Source: Pelobacter seleniigenes DSM 18267 (GTDB lineage: Bacteria > Desulfobacterota > Desulfuromonadia > Desulfuromonadales > Geopsychrobacteraceae). From it: DNA of 64,000 bases. Of the stretch, positions 27,143 to 35,850 are shown piece after piece. Position numbers and translations under genes: made by a program. The number at the start of each line of letters is the position of its first letter. Position 1 is the first letter of the stretch. The notes under the pieces are model-generated. The model saw only the letters and a program-made list of their open reading frames with translations. It searched no databases and had not been told where the DNA came from. The stretch covers positions 2,368,501 through 2,432,500 of the forward strand of contig NZ_JOMG01000002.1 in the NCBI RefSeq assembly GCF_000711225.1, in the 5' to 3' direction.

Positions 27143-27255
27143 TCTTTCTCCTTCTCCCTGATGTGCTCACAGGGTTGTCTGCCCCCCGACGCTGTTTGTC
27201 CGTGGTGCGACTTCGGTCCGCACTTTTCCAATGAGATAATCTTGATCCCAACGTG

Positions 27256-27272
27256 AAGCACAATAAGTGCCA
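27256..27272 (-). promoter_or_regulatory. Sigma-54-like promoter of the chemoreceptor gene
   Basis: On the minus strand TTGGCACTTATTGTGCTT has GG and GC exactly 10 bases apart (complements of 27270-27271 and 27258-27259). The -24 half is perfect; the -12 half is GTGCT instead of TTGCT. The same bases form a GCAC-N5-GTGC inverted repeat, so chance cannot be excluded. Confidence 0.45.
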
Positions 27273-27424
27273 ATTAATAAATTTGATCTAAGTGTTGGAT
27301 TTAAAGGATTTTGGGTGGAGTTTATACGGAATTGTTTTGAACCAGCGGTTGCAAGTAAAATTGAGCCTACAAATAGGAGGCAGAGCTTAACACTTTGAAA
27401 TTAATGCAGGATTGACAGCGCAAT

Positions 27425-27464
27425 GAAACTTGCAGTTGCAATTTATATTGCAACTGCAAGTTTC
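27425..27464. repeat. 18-bp perfect inverted repeat
   Basis: GAAACTTGCAGTTGCAAT (27425-27442) is followed after TTAT by its exact reverse complement (27447-27464). No U-run follows on either strand. The structure is unusually long and perfect for an operator; it may be an RNA hairpin or a cruciform-forming site. Confidence 0.85.
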
Positions 27465-27520
27465 GGGACTCAGGCAGTTCCCGGTGCAGATCGCTAGTGG
27501 CAACAAGGGTTGGCGGGCAT

Positions 27521-27569
27521 AAAAATCAGCGGCACAGAACAGTTACGGCTGAACTGAGCTGTGCCGCTG
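27521..27569 (-). terminator. Rho-independent terminator of the resB-ccsB operon
   Basis: CAGCGGCACAG (27527-27537) pairs with CTGTGCCGCTG (27559-27569), with an inner AGTT/AACT pairing. On the minus strand it is followed by ATTTTT. It lies 19 bp after the ccsB stop. Confidence 0.88.
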
Positions 27570-27587
27570 GATGTCGCTAGGCTGAGT

Positions 27588-28448
27588 CTAGGCACCACCG
27601 TAAGAGTGGAGACCGGAAAGGACCAGATTGACCCCTAGATAACAGAACAGGGTTGCGGCAAAACCGAACACTGATAACCAGGCGGCGCGGCGGCCAACCC
27701 AGCCGCGGGTAAAGCGGGCATGGATGAAGGCGGCATAAATGAACCAGACGATCAGACTCCAGGTTTCTTTGGGGTCCCAGCTCCAGTACGTGCCCCAGGC
27801 ATAGTTGGCCCAGGCCGCACCGGTAATGATGCCGAGGGTGAGCAAGGGAAAGCCAACCATGATCGCTTTGTAATTGAGGTCGTCCAGAACTTTGGTCGGC
27901 GGAAACATGCCGAGGATTCCTCCCAGTGGTTTATCCCCTTGCTGTTTTTCCTCCTTGCCGATTTTCAGCAGGTACATCACTGAAACTCCAAAGGCGATGG
28001 CAAAGCCGGCGTAGCCGAGGAAGCAGGTGATGACGTGGTAGGTCAGCCAGTTGCTCTGCAATGCCGGGACCAGCGGGTCAATGCTGGAGTTTAGGCTCAT
28101 CTGGGCCCAGAGCATGCTGAACAGAGCGATCGGCATGACAAAGGCGCCGATGGTCCGCTGCTTATATTTCCAGTCAATAATCAGGTAGATCAAGACCGTC
28201 GACCAGGCGAAAAACACCACCGATTCATACAGGTTCGACAAGGGCGCGCGGCCGTCGCTGCCGAGGATCTGGTAGGATTCATACCAGCGCAAACCGAGGG
28301 CCGTGGTCTGCAGCACGAACCCGGCCAGGGCAGTAAGGGTCGCGATCAGGGCCACGGTTTTGTTCTTGGTTGCGATATAGGCAAAAAACAGCACCATTGC
28401 GGAAAAGTAGGCAACGGTTGTCAGATTAAGTAATTGTCCGCTATCCAT
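27588..28448 (-). CDS. ccsB: Cytochrome c biogenesis protein CcsB/CcsA
   Basis: A 286-residue integral membrane protein of the heme-handling family of System II cytochrome c maturation. It has about eight hydrophobic helices and the tryptophan-rich motif NYAWGTYWSWDPKETWSL, which binds heme at the outer face. With ResB it exports heme and attaches it to CxxCH motifs of apocytochromes. The start lies 3 bp from the ResB stop, with a GGAGGG site, so the two are coupled. Confidence 0.95.
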   Translation of the reverse strand: MDSGQLLNLTTVAYFSAMVLFFAYIATKNKTVALIATLTALAGFVLQTTALGLRWYESYQILGSDGRAPLSNLYESVVFFAWSTVLIYLIIDWKYKQRTIGAFVMPIALFSMLWAQMSLNSSIDPLVPALQSNWLTYHVITCFLGYAGFAIAFGVSVMYLLKIGKEEKQQGDKPLGGILGMFPPTKVLDDLNYKAIMVGFPLLTLGIITGAAWANYAWGTYWSWDPKETWSLIVWFIYAAFIHARFTRGWVGRRAAWLSVFGFAATLFCYLGVNLVLSGLHSYGGA

Positions 28449-28451
28449 GGA

Positions 28452-29831
28452 TTATCCCTCCTTCTTTTGGGATTCGTTTTTGACGGCTGATTCAAATTTC
28501 TGCTGCAACTCCTCAAAGGCCAGCGAAAAGCCGGGCTGGTTGCGGTGGGCGTTACCGGCCATTTGGACTTTGGTCTTGCCGCTTTCCTCCCGCAGACAAA
28601 CCCAGAGGCGTTTGTGGGAGAAGAAGAAGGCGGTCAATGAGCCGAAGACCATCAGGAAACAGCCCGCCCAGACGATATTGACGCCCGGGTCTTTGGCGAC
28701 CTGTAGCCCGGTGAACTGCGGCTGGTCAAAACCGAGCAGGGCGAAACTGAAGGTGCCGCCGCGTTTGACATCGAATTCAGGAAAGTTCTGCCAGACCACG
28801 AAGGGAGAGCCGTGTTTGCCATCCGGGGTGTTGACATGCAGCTGCATGGCCGGGCCGAAGTTGCGGTCATTGTCGGTAAAGTTGGTCACCGCAAAAGAAT
28901 AGCCGTTAGGCAGGTTGATATGCTGTCCTTGTTTGGCATTGACCGTTATGGTTTCGCCGCTGCCGTTATCGGTGACCCGAACCTTGAAAACAGCCGTTCC
29001 CGCGGGACCGTAACTGGATTGATAGAAAGTGATTCCCTTGTAGGTCAGCGGATCGTTGACTTCAATTCTCTTTTTAAGAACTTCCTTGCCGTTTTCGAGA
29101 ATGACCAGATCGCTGTTGTAATCCTTGGGGCGGTTGCTGCCGGGGTAATAGCTGACGTTGAAATCGTCACAGCGCACCGTGAAGCCAAGATCAATCTCTC
29201 CGCCACTGCGCAGCTGAACCTTATTGACAGAGGTTCCTTCGACAATATTGACCCAGGCTTTGTAGCCCCAGAAATTGCCAATAATGGCACCGGCCATGAT
29301 GATCAGAATGGAAACATGAGTCACGTAGGCGCCGAAGCGAGAATAGATTCCTTTCTGGGCAAAAAAGCACAGCTGACCGTCTTTTTCGGTCATGGTCGGT
29401 TTGGCAAATTCCTTTTTCAGGAATTCGGTCACTCGCTGGGCAACCTGCTGCCGGTCTGCCTTGACGGTAAACTCGGTGCTGTTCGCCGAGTTTTTGAACA
29501 GCCCGGGGCCGGGAACCAGGGTGGGTTCCTTGATAAAGCGCCAGGCCCGGGGGAAGTTTTTGATGGAACAGCAGATCAGATTAACGCTGAACAGGGCCAG
29601 AATGCCGATAAACCAGGTCGAATGATACATGTCGATAAACTGGAGTCTTTTGAACAACTCATAGTTGCTCTGCCCATATTCCTGGATGTATTCGGCGGCA
29701 GGGGCGTTCTGCTGCAGTATGGTGCCGATGATGGAGGTGACCGCCAGCAGCAGCAGCAGGATGATGGTCAGTTTCAGGGAACAGAGGAAGTCCCAGACGC
29801 GGTCGGTAAAATCTTTTTGTCTCTCAGCCAA
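28452..29831 (-). CDS. resB: ResB-like cytochrome c biogenesis protein
   Basis: 459 residues. Three N-terminal membrane helices (LKLTIILLLLLAVTSIIGT, STWFIGILALFSVNLICC, THVSILIIMAGAIIGNFWG), a large periplasmic domain (about 195-390) and a final helix (VNIVWAGCFLMVFGSLTAFFF) match the ResB/Ccs1 fold. It partners CcsB in System II heme delivery. Translation begins at TTG 29831, with AGGAG at good distance and no nearby ATG. Confidence 0.94.
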   Translation of the reverse strand: MAERQKDFTDRVWDFLCSLKLTIILLLLLAVTSIIGTILQQNAPAAEYIQEYGQSNYELFKRLQFIDMYHSTWFIGILALFSVNLICCSIKNFPRAWRFIKEPTLVPGPGLFKNSANSTEFTVKADRQQVAQRVTEFLKKEFAKPTMTEKDGQLCFFAQKGIYSRFGAYVTHVSILIIMAGAIIGNFWGYKAWVNIVEGTSVNKVQLRSGGEIDLGFTVRCDDFNVSYYPGSNRPKDYNSDLVILENGKEVLKKRIEVNDPLTYKGITFYQSSYGPAGTAVFKVRVTDNGSGETITVNAKQGQHINLPNGYSFAVTNFTDNDRNFGPAMQLHVNTPDGKHGSPFVVWQNFPEFDVKRGGTFSFALLGFDQPQFTGLQVAKDPGVNIVWAGCFLMVFGSLTAFFFSHKRLWVCLREESGKTKVQMAGNAHRNQPGFSLAFEELQQKFESAVKNESQKKEG

Positions 29832-29935
29832 AGTTGAAATCTCCTACACAGAATTGATCTGTCAGATAAATATGACAGATTCGGTCAATATAGCCAGTCG
29901 TCCTGGCCCGGTCAACCGGTGCTTGAGCAGGAGAT

Positions 29936-30406
29936 TCAATGCCGCAGGACGACAGTGCGTAGGTTGCTGAGGGATTGCAGGGGGGCGAGTGATGCGGTCA
30001 GGTAAAAAAGCCGCGGTTCGGGCATAACCCTCAAGCTTGCCAGGTCTGCAGCGGTGCGGAGCTGCGGTGTCAGCGGCCGGGAATCGTGGATGAGCAGATG
30101 GGCGTTGGCGGATTGAGTCCGGTATTCCGGGCCACCCAGCGCACGCGGCAAACCGGCCGACCTGTGGCAGGATTCACTCTGACAACAGAACGAAGAGCCG
30201 AGCTTCCGGAATGTCTCCGGATGACAATCATTGACCCGCGTTGCTACGGTCGAACATTGCCGGAGGCAGGCGTTACCGGTCTGCAGACAGGCTGAGGCAT
30301 TGGTCAGCCCGCCGACCACCAGCAGGGCTAACAGCGTCAACAAGGTCAGGAGCAGGTTTTTGCTTGAGCAATACTGTGACACGTTCGGCTCGCTTCCGAA
30401 AGTCAT
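29936..30406 (-). CDS. Cysteine-rich exported protein, unknown
   Basis: A possible 156-residue protein. After MTFGSEPNVSQYCSSKN a strong hydrophobic segment (LLLTLLTLLALLVVGGLTNASA) acts as signal peptide or anchor. The next 50 residues carry six cysteines (CLQTGNACLRQC, DC, CCQSESC), and the rest is unremarkable. It precedes resB on the same strand by about 105 bp, so a role in heme or thiol chemistry outside the membrane is conceivable. ATG 30406 follows CAGGG. No family was recognised and coding status is uncertain. Confidence 0.45.
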   Translation of the reverse strand: MTFGSEPNVSQYCSSKNLLLTLLTLLALLVVGGLTNASACLQTGNACLRQCSTVATRVNDCHPETFRKLGSSFCCQSESCHRSAGLPRALGGPEYRTQSANAHLLIHDSRPLTPQLRTAADLASLRVMPEPRLFYLTASLAPLQSLSNLRTVVLRH

Positions 30407-30745
30407 TGACCGGGACCCTGCGTGGGCCATGAACGGTTCGGGCTCCGGTTATGGGCAGTTATTGCAAACAAAATGCCGATATCGGCATTCCTTCTGTGGC
30501 CGGCAACTCTCCGGCTACAAAGCGGCTCTATACTATTCCAAAGCTGCTCTCTGCGCCTAGTAAAAAATGCGCTGGCCAAGGCGGGCCCGGGGGGCTTATT
30601 GCGCCGCTCCGGACTGAAGCTTGTGCGGGTGTCGCCGGGAAAAACGTGCTTTTCCCGGCTTTTATGAAATCAATGCCTGGCGCAAAATGGTGTTGGCTTT
30701 GTCCATTGACGCAGTGGCTTTGCCGGACGGAATTGACAAAGGCTG
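30407..30745. other. Intergenic region without a clear gene
   Basis: 339 bp between the cysteine-rich open frame and dnaJ/cbpA. It holds GCCGG/CCGGC and a stronger hairpin at 30634-30663. Short open frames on the plus strand have no family features. Confidence 0.5.
30634..30663 (+). terminator. Terminator-like hairpin
   Basis: GCCGGGAAAA (30634-30643) pairs with TTTTCCCGGC (30650-30659), followed by TTTT. On the plus strand no annotated gene precedes it; on the minus strand it lies about 90 bp after the cbpA stop without a U-tract. Confidence 0.55.
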
Positions 30746-31612
30746 CTAAAGGTCGACCTCCTGCAAACGTTCCAGCAGTTCCTTTTGCTCTGGGCTCAAT
30801 TTGCGGGGAACGGATACTTCGATAACGGCATAGAGATCACCAGCTGGTCTTTTCCCCGCAGCGGCTACGCCATATCCCCGCAATCTGATTTTTTGTCCGG
30901 GTTGGATCCCGGCCGGAACCTTGACGCGTTTGGGGGTGTCCAGAGTCGGGACCTCAATCGAGGTTCCCAGGCAGACGCCGCTGAACGGGACCTCGGCTCT
31001 GACCAGCAAATCATTGCCGTCGCGGGTAAAGACCGGGTCCGGTTCAATATCGATATGCAGGAACAGGTCGCCGGGGGGGCCGCCGGCCGGGTTCGCCCCG
31101 CCTTTACCGGAAACCCTGAGTTTGCTGCCACTTTCGATTCCTGCCGGAATCCGCACTTTGATCTGTTCGACCTTCCCTTCGGAGTGATAGTCGATGCGGC
31201 GTTCTCCGCCCTGCACGGCCAACCGAAACGGAATGCTGATTTGCATCGAATAATCCTGGCCTTTGACCGGTCTTCTGGACCTGCGGCCGCCGCCGAACAG
31301 CTGACTGAACAGATCTTCCCCGTTGAAGCCATTGCCGAAAATATCGCCGGGGTTGATATTGCGGAAAATATCCTCCTGGCTGTAGCGCTGCTGAAATCCC
31401 GCTGCCCCGAACTGATCATACTGGCGGCGCTTGTCAGGATCGGAGAGAACAGCATAAGCTTCGGTGATTTTTTTAAACTGGTCCTCGGCTTTTTTATCGC
31501 CCGGATTCTTGTCCGGGTGATATTTCTGGGCCAGTTTGCGGTAGGCCTTTTTTATTTCTGCGCTCTCGGCGTTTCGTGCGACACCGAGGGTGTGATAATA
31601 GTCTTCTGCCAT
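30746..31612 (-). CDS. cbpA: DnaJ-class co-chaperone, CbpA type
   Basis: 288 residues. The J domain (1-70) has the HPD motif in [11 protein letters not shown], then a Gly/Phe-rich linker ([18 protein letters not shown]), and two C-terminal substrate-binding domains. The zinc-finger cysteines of DnaJ are missing, which makes it a type II/CbpA protein. It stimulates DnaK. The start follows AGGAG, and an excellent sigma-70 promoter lies 37 bp upstream of the ATG. A heat-shock-type promoter was not seen. Confidence 0.94.
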   Translation of the reverse strand: MAEDYYHTLGVARNAESAEIKKAYRKLAQKYHPDKNPGDKKAEDQFKKITEAYAVLSDPDKRRQYDQFGAAGFQQRYSQEDIFRNINPGDIFGNGFNGEDLFSQLFGGGRRSRRPVKGQDYSMQISIPFRLAVQGGERRIDYHSEGKVEQIKVRIPAGIESGSKLRVSGKGGANPAGGPPGDLFLHIDIEPDPVFTRDGNDLLVRAEVPFSGVCLGTSIEVPTLDTPKRVKVPAGIQPGQKIRLRGYGVAAAGKRPAGDLYAVIEVSVPRKLSPEQKELLERLQEVDL

Positions 31613-31648
31613 GGGTATGGATCTCCTGGAAATGACTGAACAGCGTTA

Positions 31649-31677
31649 ATATAAAAGTGGCTATTTAAAGCGTCAAG
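31649..31677 (-). promoter_or_regulatory. Sigma-70-type promoter of cbpA
   Basis: On the minus strand TTGACG (complement of 31672-31677) and TATATT (complement of 31649-31654) are separated by exactly 17 bp. Confidence 0.75.
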
Positions 31678-31818
31678 AGTCTGCCGAGGATAAAATTTAA
31701 ATAAATACGGGAGAGGGCAAAACTTATACACAAAATACACTTGAAAATGGTGAAAAAGAAAATAAACTACATTGTTGCGTAGAAAACCCACCTAAAATGA
31801 AAAGTAGGAGTACCCCAC

Positions 31819-32271
31819 ATGTTTGTACAAGACCACCCGGCAGCGGTCGAGAACGCCAGCATTGCCGAAGGGATTGCTGCTGTTGAACAGGGCAATACCG
31901 CTTTGGCCATGAACCTGTTCAGTCGGCTCAAGGCTGCCGAAATGACCCCGTTACTGTTGTCTTATCAGGCCTATTGCCTGGCCTGCGAACGAAAAACCAT
32001 GCAAAAGGCGCTTAACCTGGCGTTGCGAGCACTCAAAGCTGATCGGACGCATCCGCTGATTTATTTGAACCTGGGGCGGATTTACCAGGTGGCCGGGTAT
32101 GAAGGGAAAGCCCTGCACTTCTATCAACAGGGCCTGCATTATCAGCGCCATCCGCTGCTGCTGCGCAAGATGGAACTGCTCTGCCCGCGCCGCCGTTGTC
32201 TCTTTCCGTTTCTGAGTCGTTCCAATCCCCTGAATGTGTTGGCCGGCAAAATTCTTTCCAAAATCTTTTAA
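31819..32271 (+). CDS. Small TPR protein
   Basis: A 150-residue soluble protein made of helical pairs like tetratricopeptide repeats: NTALAMNLFSRLKAAEMTPLLLSYQAYCLACER, KALNLALRALKADRTHPLIYLNLGRIYQVAGYEGKALHFYQQGL. The C-terminus is basic (CPRRRCLFPFLSRSN). It has a strong AGGAG start and diverges from cbpA. Partner unknown; hemG lies 130 bp downstream and may be separately transcribed. Confidence 0.75.
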   Translation: MFVQDHPAAVENASIAEGIAAVEQGNTALAMNLFSRLKAAEMTPLLLSYQAYCLACERKTMQKALNLALRALKADRTHPLIYLNLGRIYQVAGYEGKALHFYQQGLHYQRHPLLLRKMELLCPRRRCLFPFLSRSNPLNVLAGKILSKIF

Positions 32272-32313
32272 CCATTCGATTTCATGTGTTAAAAATCTAT
32301 GGTATGGTCTAGC

Positions 32314-32345
32314 GCGGACGGCAGCTGAAAAATCAGCCCGTCCGC
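32314..32345 (+). promoter_or_regulatory. Stable hairpin in the hemG leader
   Basis: GCGGACGG (32314-32321) pairs with CCGTCCGC (32338-32345) and an inner GCTGA/TCAGC pair closes an A-rich loop. There is no U-tract, so it is more likely a leader structure than a terminator. TTTCAT-N17-TATGGT just upstream is a possible promoter. Confidence 0.5.
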
Positions 32346-32403
32346 GAGTCGCAGGTAAAGCGGCACAAATAGAGTCTATGAACTGCTTTTTTCTGGAGCT
32401 TTT

Positions 32404-33816
32404 ATGACCCGTATTGCTGTAATCGGAGCCGGTATTTCCGGATTGGCGACGGCTTACGCCATTGAACAACAGGCGCTAAGTGCCGGCTTGACCGTGGAAA
32501 CCCGTGTGTTTGAAAAAGACTCTCGCAGCGGTGGGAAAATCTGGTCGATTCATGAGGATGGTTTTATTTGTGAGTGGGGACCGAACGGTTTTCTCGATAA
32601 TAAACCGATGACCCTGGATCTCTGCCGACAGCTGGGGGTTGATAACCTGCTCCTCCGCTCGGATGACAATGCACGGAAGCGGTTTATTTATTCGGGACAA
32701 GAGCTGCATCGCCTGCCGGAGAACGGTCCCTCGTTTCTGAAGTCGGGATTGATCTCGTGGCCGGGGAAATTACGCCTGGCCGGAGAAATGCTGATTCCCA
32801 AGCGCAAGGACCAGGGGGATGAAACTCTTGCTGAATTCGGGCGCCGGCGCCTGGGCAGCGAGGCCCTGGACAAACTGATTGCGCCGATGGTGTCCGGCAT
32901 TTTTGCCGGTGACCCGGAAACCATGAGTCTGAAAAGCTGTTTCCCGCGGATTTACGAACTGGAACAACAATACGGCGGTTTGCTGAAGGCGATGCTGAAA
33001 TTGGCCAAACAGAAGCGGGCCGAACAAAAGGCCGGTAAAGTGGTGGCCAGTGCCGCTGGTCCGGGCGGCGTTTTGACCTCTTTTAACGGCGGCATCCAGG
33101 ACCTGACCAACGCGGCTGCCGCGGCTCTTCAGGGCGAGCTGTTGCTGGGCTGCACGATCAGTGAGTTGGTGCCCAAAGATGGCGGCTTTATCCTGACCGC
33201 TGCCGGGGGAGAGCAGTACGATGCTGAGATCGTGGTCACCGCGGCTCCGGCTTTTGCCGTTGCGGCGATGTTGGAGCGGTCTTGTGGTGCTGCTGCTGAG
33301 TTGCTTAAAGAGATTCCCTACGCCACGATGAATGTCGTTTGCTTCGGCTACGAACGAGAGCGGATTGAACGTGATCTGGACGGTTTCGGCTATCTGATTC
33401 CCAAGGCCGAAGGGAAAAGTATTCTTGGCACCCTGTGGGATTCAAGTATCTTCCCCAATCGCGCTCCAGCCGGTAAGGTGTTGCTGCGGTCAATGATGGG
33501 GGGCGCGACCAATCCAGCGGCCATCGAGTTGAGTGAGGAAGAAGTCAAGAGCAAAACCATGACCGATCTGCGGCAGATCATGGGGATCACCTGTGAGCCG
33601 GAATTCGTGCGGATCTTTCGCCATCGCCATGCCATACCCCAGTATACGCGGGGGCATGCCGCCCGGGTTGGCGCGATCAGGGAACGGCTGGCGACCATGC
33701 CCGAGCTGATTTTGACCGGGAATGCCTTTGGGGGTGTCGGTCTTAATGATTGCGTCAATGCGGCCAACCAGGCTGCTGCCACAGTCATTGAGCGGGTTCG
33801 CAAAAGATCCGGCTGA
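32404..33816 (+). CDS. hemG: Protoporphyrinogen oxidase (HemY/PPOX type)
   Basis: 470 residues. It oxidises protoporphyrinogen IX (or coproporphyrinogen III) with FAD. The FAD-binding motif is IAVIGAGISGLATAYAI (4-20); EWGPNGFLDN, RHRHAIPQYTRGH and the C-terminal LTGNAFGGVGLNDCVNAA are typical PPOX segments. The start follows GGAG. It is 15 kb from hemE/hemH, so the late heme pathway is split over two loci here. This is the oxygen-linked type of enzyme family; anaerobic bacteria use other acceptors. Confidence 0.93.
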   Translation: MTRIAVIGAGISGLATAYAIEQQALSAGLTVETRVFEKDSRSGGKIWSIHEDGFICEWGPNGFLDNKPMTLDLCRQLGVDNLLLRSDDNARKRFIYSGQELHRLPENGPSFLKSGLISWPGKLRLAGEMLIPKRKDQGDETLAEFGRRRLGSEALDKLIAPMVSGIFAGDPETMSLKSCFPRIYELEQQYGGLLKAMLKLAKQKRAEQKAGKVVASAAGPGGVLTSFNGGIQDLTNAAAAALQGELLLGCTISELVPKDGGFILTAAGGEQYDAEIVVTAAPAFAVAAMLERSCGAAAELLKEIPYATMNVVCFGYERERIERDLDGFGYLIPKAEGKSILGTLWDSSIFPNRAPAGKVLLRSMMGGATNPAAIELSEEEVKSKTMTDLRQIMGITCEPEFVRIFRHRHAIPQYTRGHAARVGAIRERLATMPELILTGNAFGGVGLNDCVNAANQAAATVIERVRKRSG

Positions 33817-33833
33817 AAGAACTCCCGCCGGGA

Positions 33834-35348
33834 TCAGGTTGTTTCCGACTCTTCTTCCAGCAGCTTCTCAGCCGAAACTTTGAGGGGGGAATAGGTCAGG
33901 AAGCGCAGCCCGCCGGCACTGGTGTTCTCGATGATGGAGGTGGGGCCGGAAACCTCCATGGTCGATTCCTCGCTGCTCTCGCCGAGGTTGATCACCACGC
34001 GTTCTTTCAGCGAACCGAGGATATTGATCTTGGGATTAGCGGTCTTATGTTCCGTCACTTGAAAGCTTAACAGCTCTTCGGAGAGATCTTCGCGTTCCTC
34101 GTCCAGGTTGACCTGGCGCTGAGTCAGAATACCGATGCGCAGTTCGATGGCTTCGCGCAAGGCATTGCGCAGCCCGGACAGGGGTTTTTTGTTCAGGGCG
34201 GTCAGGGTTTCACCGATTTTTTTGATCTGTTCGATGACGCTTTTGATGCGGGTTCTGAGAAATTTCAGCCGGTCAGTTTCAGGGAAATAAACGCCTGAGG
34301 TGACATAGGTTTTCGCCCCGGCCCGGGCACCGAGGATTTTTACCTCGATGCCTTCCAGCGCGACCGCTTCACCTCCGGAAAGCAAACCTTTCGGGCACTG
34401 GATACTGCCTGTCGCTTTCAAAATGGAGTTGCGGACTTCATGCTCGACATGAATGTCGCCCCAGCATTCGATCTGGACCTGGTTGAGGTAGCGGCTGCGG
34501 AACGTCCCTTTGCAGGTGACCTTGCCGATGCCCTTGCCGGCCATGCTGCCGAGGGTGACCGGCCCATCCGCTTGAATCTGACAGGCGCCGACGGTTCCGG
34601 TGACATTGATCCCTTTGGTGGCCGTGATATGGAAATCATCCAGCACGTCACCTTTGATATCGACGAAGCCGTTAAAGGTAATATGGCCGACCGTCAAGTC
34701 GACGTCGCCGGTGACCACCATCTCTTCAGCGATGCTGAGGACATGATTATCCAGCACGGCCCGCCCGGCTCGTTCCGCGATGACCTGGGTGCCGTCGTCA
34801 CTGATCTTGATGCCGTTGCCCGCAATCAAACGACTGGGTTGACCGGCTTTGGCCGGGATCGGTTTCCCGATGACTGTGAACCCGGCTACGCCCGGGGTCG
34901 GCGGATAGATGACCCCGATCTTTTGACCCGGTTCAATATTTGAGAAACTCTGGACGGACTTGAAATCGACCCGGCCGGTCTCATCTTCGACCAGGTCGCT
35001 TTTTTCCTTGCCGGTATTGACGATCAGTTCGAACCAGCCATCTTCGCCGGGGGTGGGCGCCTGCCCTTGGGCCAGGGGAAAATACTCCAGTTTTTGTCCC
35101 TGGGCGGCCTGGGAGCAAAAGATGGCGACCTGTTCCAGGTCGACTGTTGTGGTGATACCGTGTTTTTGCAGGATGGTGATCAGTTCGGCGGGGGGGAGGC
35201 TGTTGTTCGTTTCATAGACAGTGATCGACGCACTACACTCGAGTTCGCTGTTGCGCAGATAAAGGTTCAGGGCATAGGCGTCGGTGACAAATTCACCGAG
35301 CTGCTTGGTACCGACCTCAACGCGTTGTTCGACTTTCTGGGAACCCAA
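33834..35348 (-). CDS. FapA family (DUF342) polymer-forming protein
   Basis: 504 residues. An N-terminal region with strand pairs and GWFELIVNTGKE is followed by a central right-handed beta-helix (about 160-330; repeated VTGDVDLTVGHITFNGFVDIKGDV, GTVGACQIQADGPVTLG) and a C-terminal coiled coil (about 345-420). This is the FapA/DUF342 architecture; Vibrio FapA links glucose signalling to flagellar polarity, and other members are uncharacterised. Translation appears to start at TTG 35348. It stands alone on its strand. Confidence 0.85.
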   Translation of the reverse strand: MGSQKVEQRVEVGTKQLGEFVTDAYALNLYLRNSELECSASITVYETNNSLPPAELITILQKHGITTTVDLEQVAIFCSQAAQGQKLEYFPLAQGQAPTPGEDGWFELIVNTGKEKSDLVEDETGRVDFKSVQSFSNIEPGQKIGVIYPPTPGVAGFTVIGKPIPAKAGQPSRLIAGNGIKISDDGTQVIAERAGRAVLDNHVLSIAEEMVVTGDVDLTVGHITFNGFVDIKGDVLDDFHITATKGINVTGTVGACQIQADGPVTLGSMAGKGIGKVTCKGTFRSRYLNQVQIECWGDIHVEHEVRNSILKATGSIQCPKGLLSGGEAVALEGIEVKILGARAGAKTYVTSGVYFPETDRLKFLRTRIKSVIEQIKKIGETLTALNKKPLSGLRNALREAIELRIGILTQRQVNLDEEREDLSEELLSFQVTEHKTANPKINILGSLKERVVINLGESSEESTMEVSGPTSIIENTSAGGLRFLTYSPLKVSAEKLLEEESETT

Positions 35349-35553
35349 TTTATTATCCGCTCAGATGGAAATAGTCATTGTTTCGTTTTGTCCCGGCATA
35401 TCGTGAAGGTAGTATTTAGCTCATATCGGATTTTGGGCCAGTTTCTTTAGTCCTTTTCTGGGGTTCTGCTTTGCTCTGATCCATTGGCTCCGCACATGTT
35501 GCTGTTTTTTTCAGAGATTGATAATTAAAATATTGTTTTTGTTGTGAGTGTTT

Positions 35554-35850
35554 ATGACAAATTTGCACCATAATTTCAAGCGTGATCTGGCCGAGGTGTC
35601 CTGGCGGGAGTTGCGCATCCACCTGCAGCGCGATGCTCTTATCCTGGTTGCGACCGAACTGGACCTGGTCACGGCGGCGGTTGGCGTTGCCGAAGATGAC
35701 ACCGCGCAGGTCCAGCAATGGATCGCCACCGGGCTGCTCGGCAAGCCCTCGGCCGAGCAACTGCAGGACTGGGAACGGGAGAGCTCCCGGCCGTTTCGGA
35801 TGTTGATCGTCAAACCATTTATTTTGATTCAGGATGTCTGTCATGCCTGA
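35554..35850 (+). CDS. DUF2288 family protein
   Basis: A 98-residue protein with the DUF2288 pattern: EVSWRELRIHLQRDALILVATELDLVTAAVGVAEDDTAQVQQWI and a C-terminal FRMLIVKPFILIQD. Function is unknown. The ATG at 35554 is preferred over a GTG two codons earlier. Its end overlaps the start of the uracil-DNA glycosylase gene, which suggests cotranslation. Confidence 0.82.
   Translation: MTNLHHNFKRDLAEVSWRELRIHLQRDALILVATELDLVTAAVGVAEDDTAQVQQWIATGLLGKPSAEQLQDWERESSRPFRMLIVKPFILIQDVCHA

Larger units (their letters stand above)
27143..27587. other. Intergenic region with promoter, hairpin and terminator
   Basis: 445 bp without a gene between the chemoreceptor and ccsB, both on the minus strand. 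It contains the ccsB terminator (27521-27569), an 18-bp perfect inverted repeat (27425-27464) and a sigma-54-like promoter for the chemoreceptor (27256-27272). Confidence 0.7.

Noticed and set aside
30451-30825. Plus-strand open frame before and into the cbpA 3' end
   Set aside because: Overlaps a real gene, has no ribosome site, and shows no recognisable domain.
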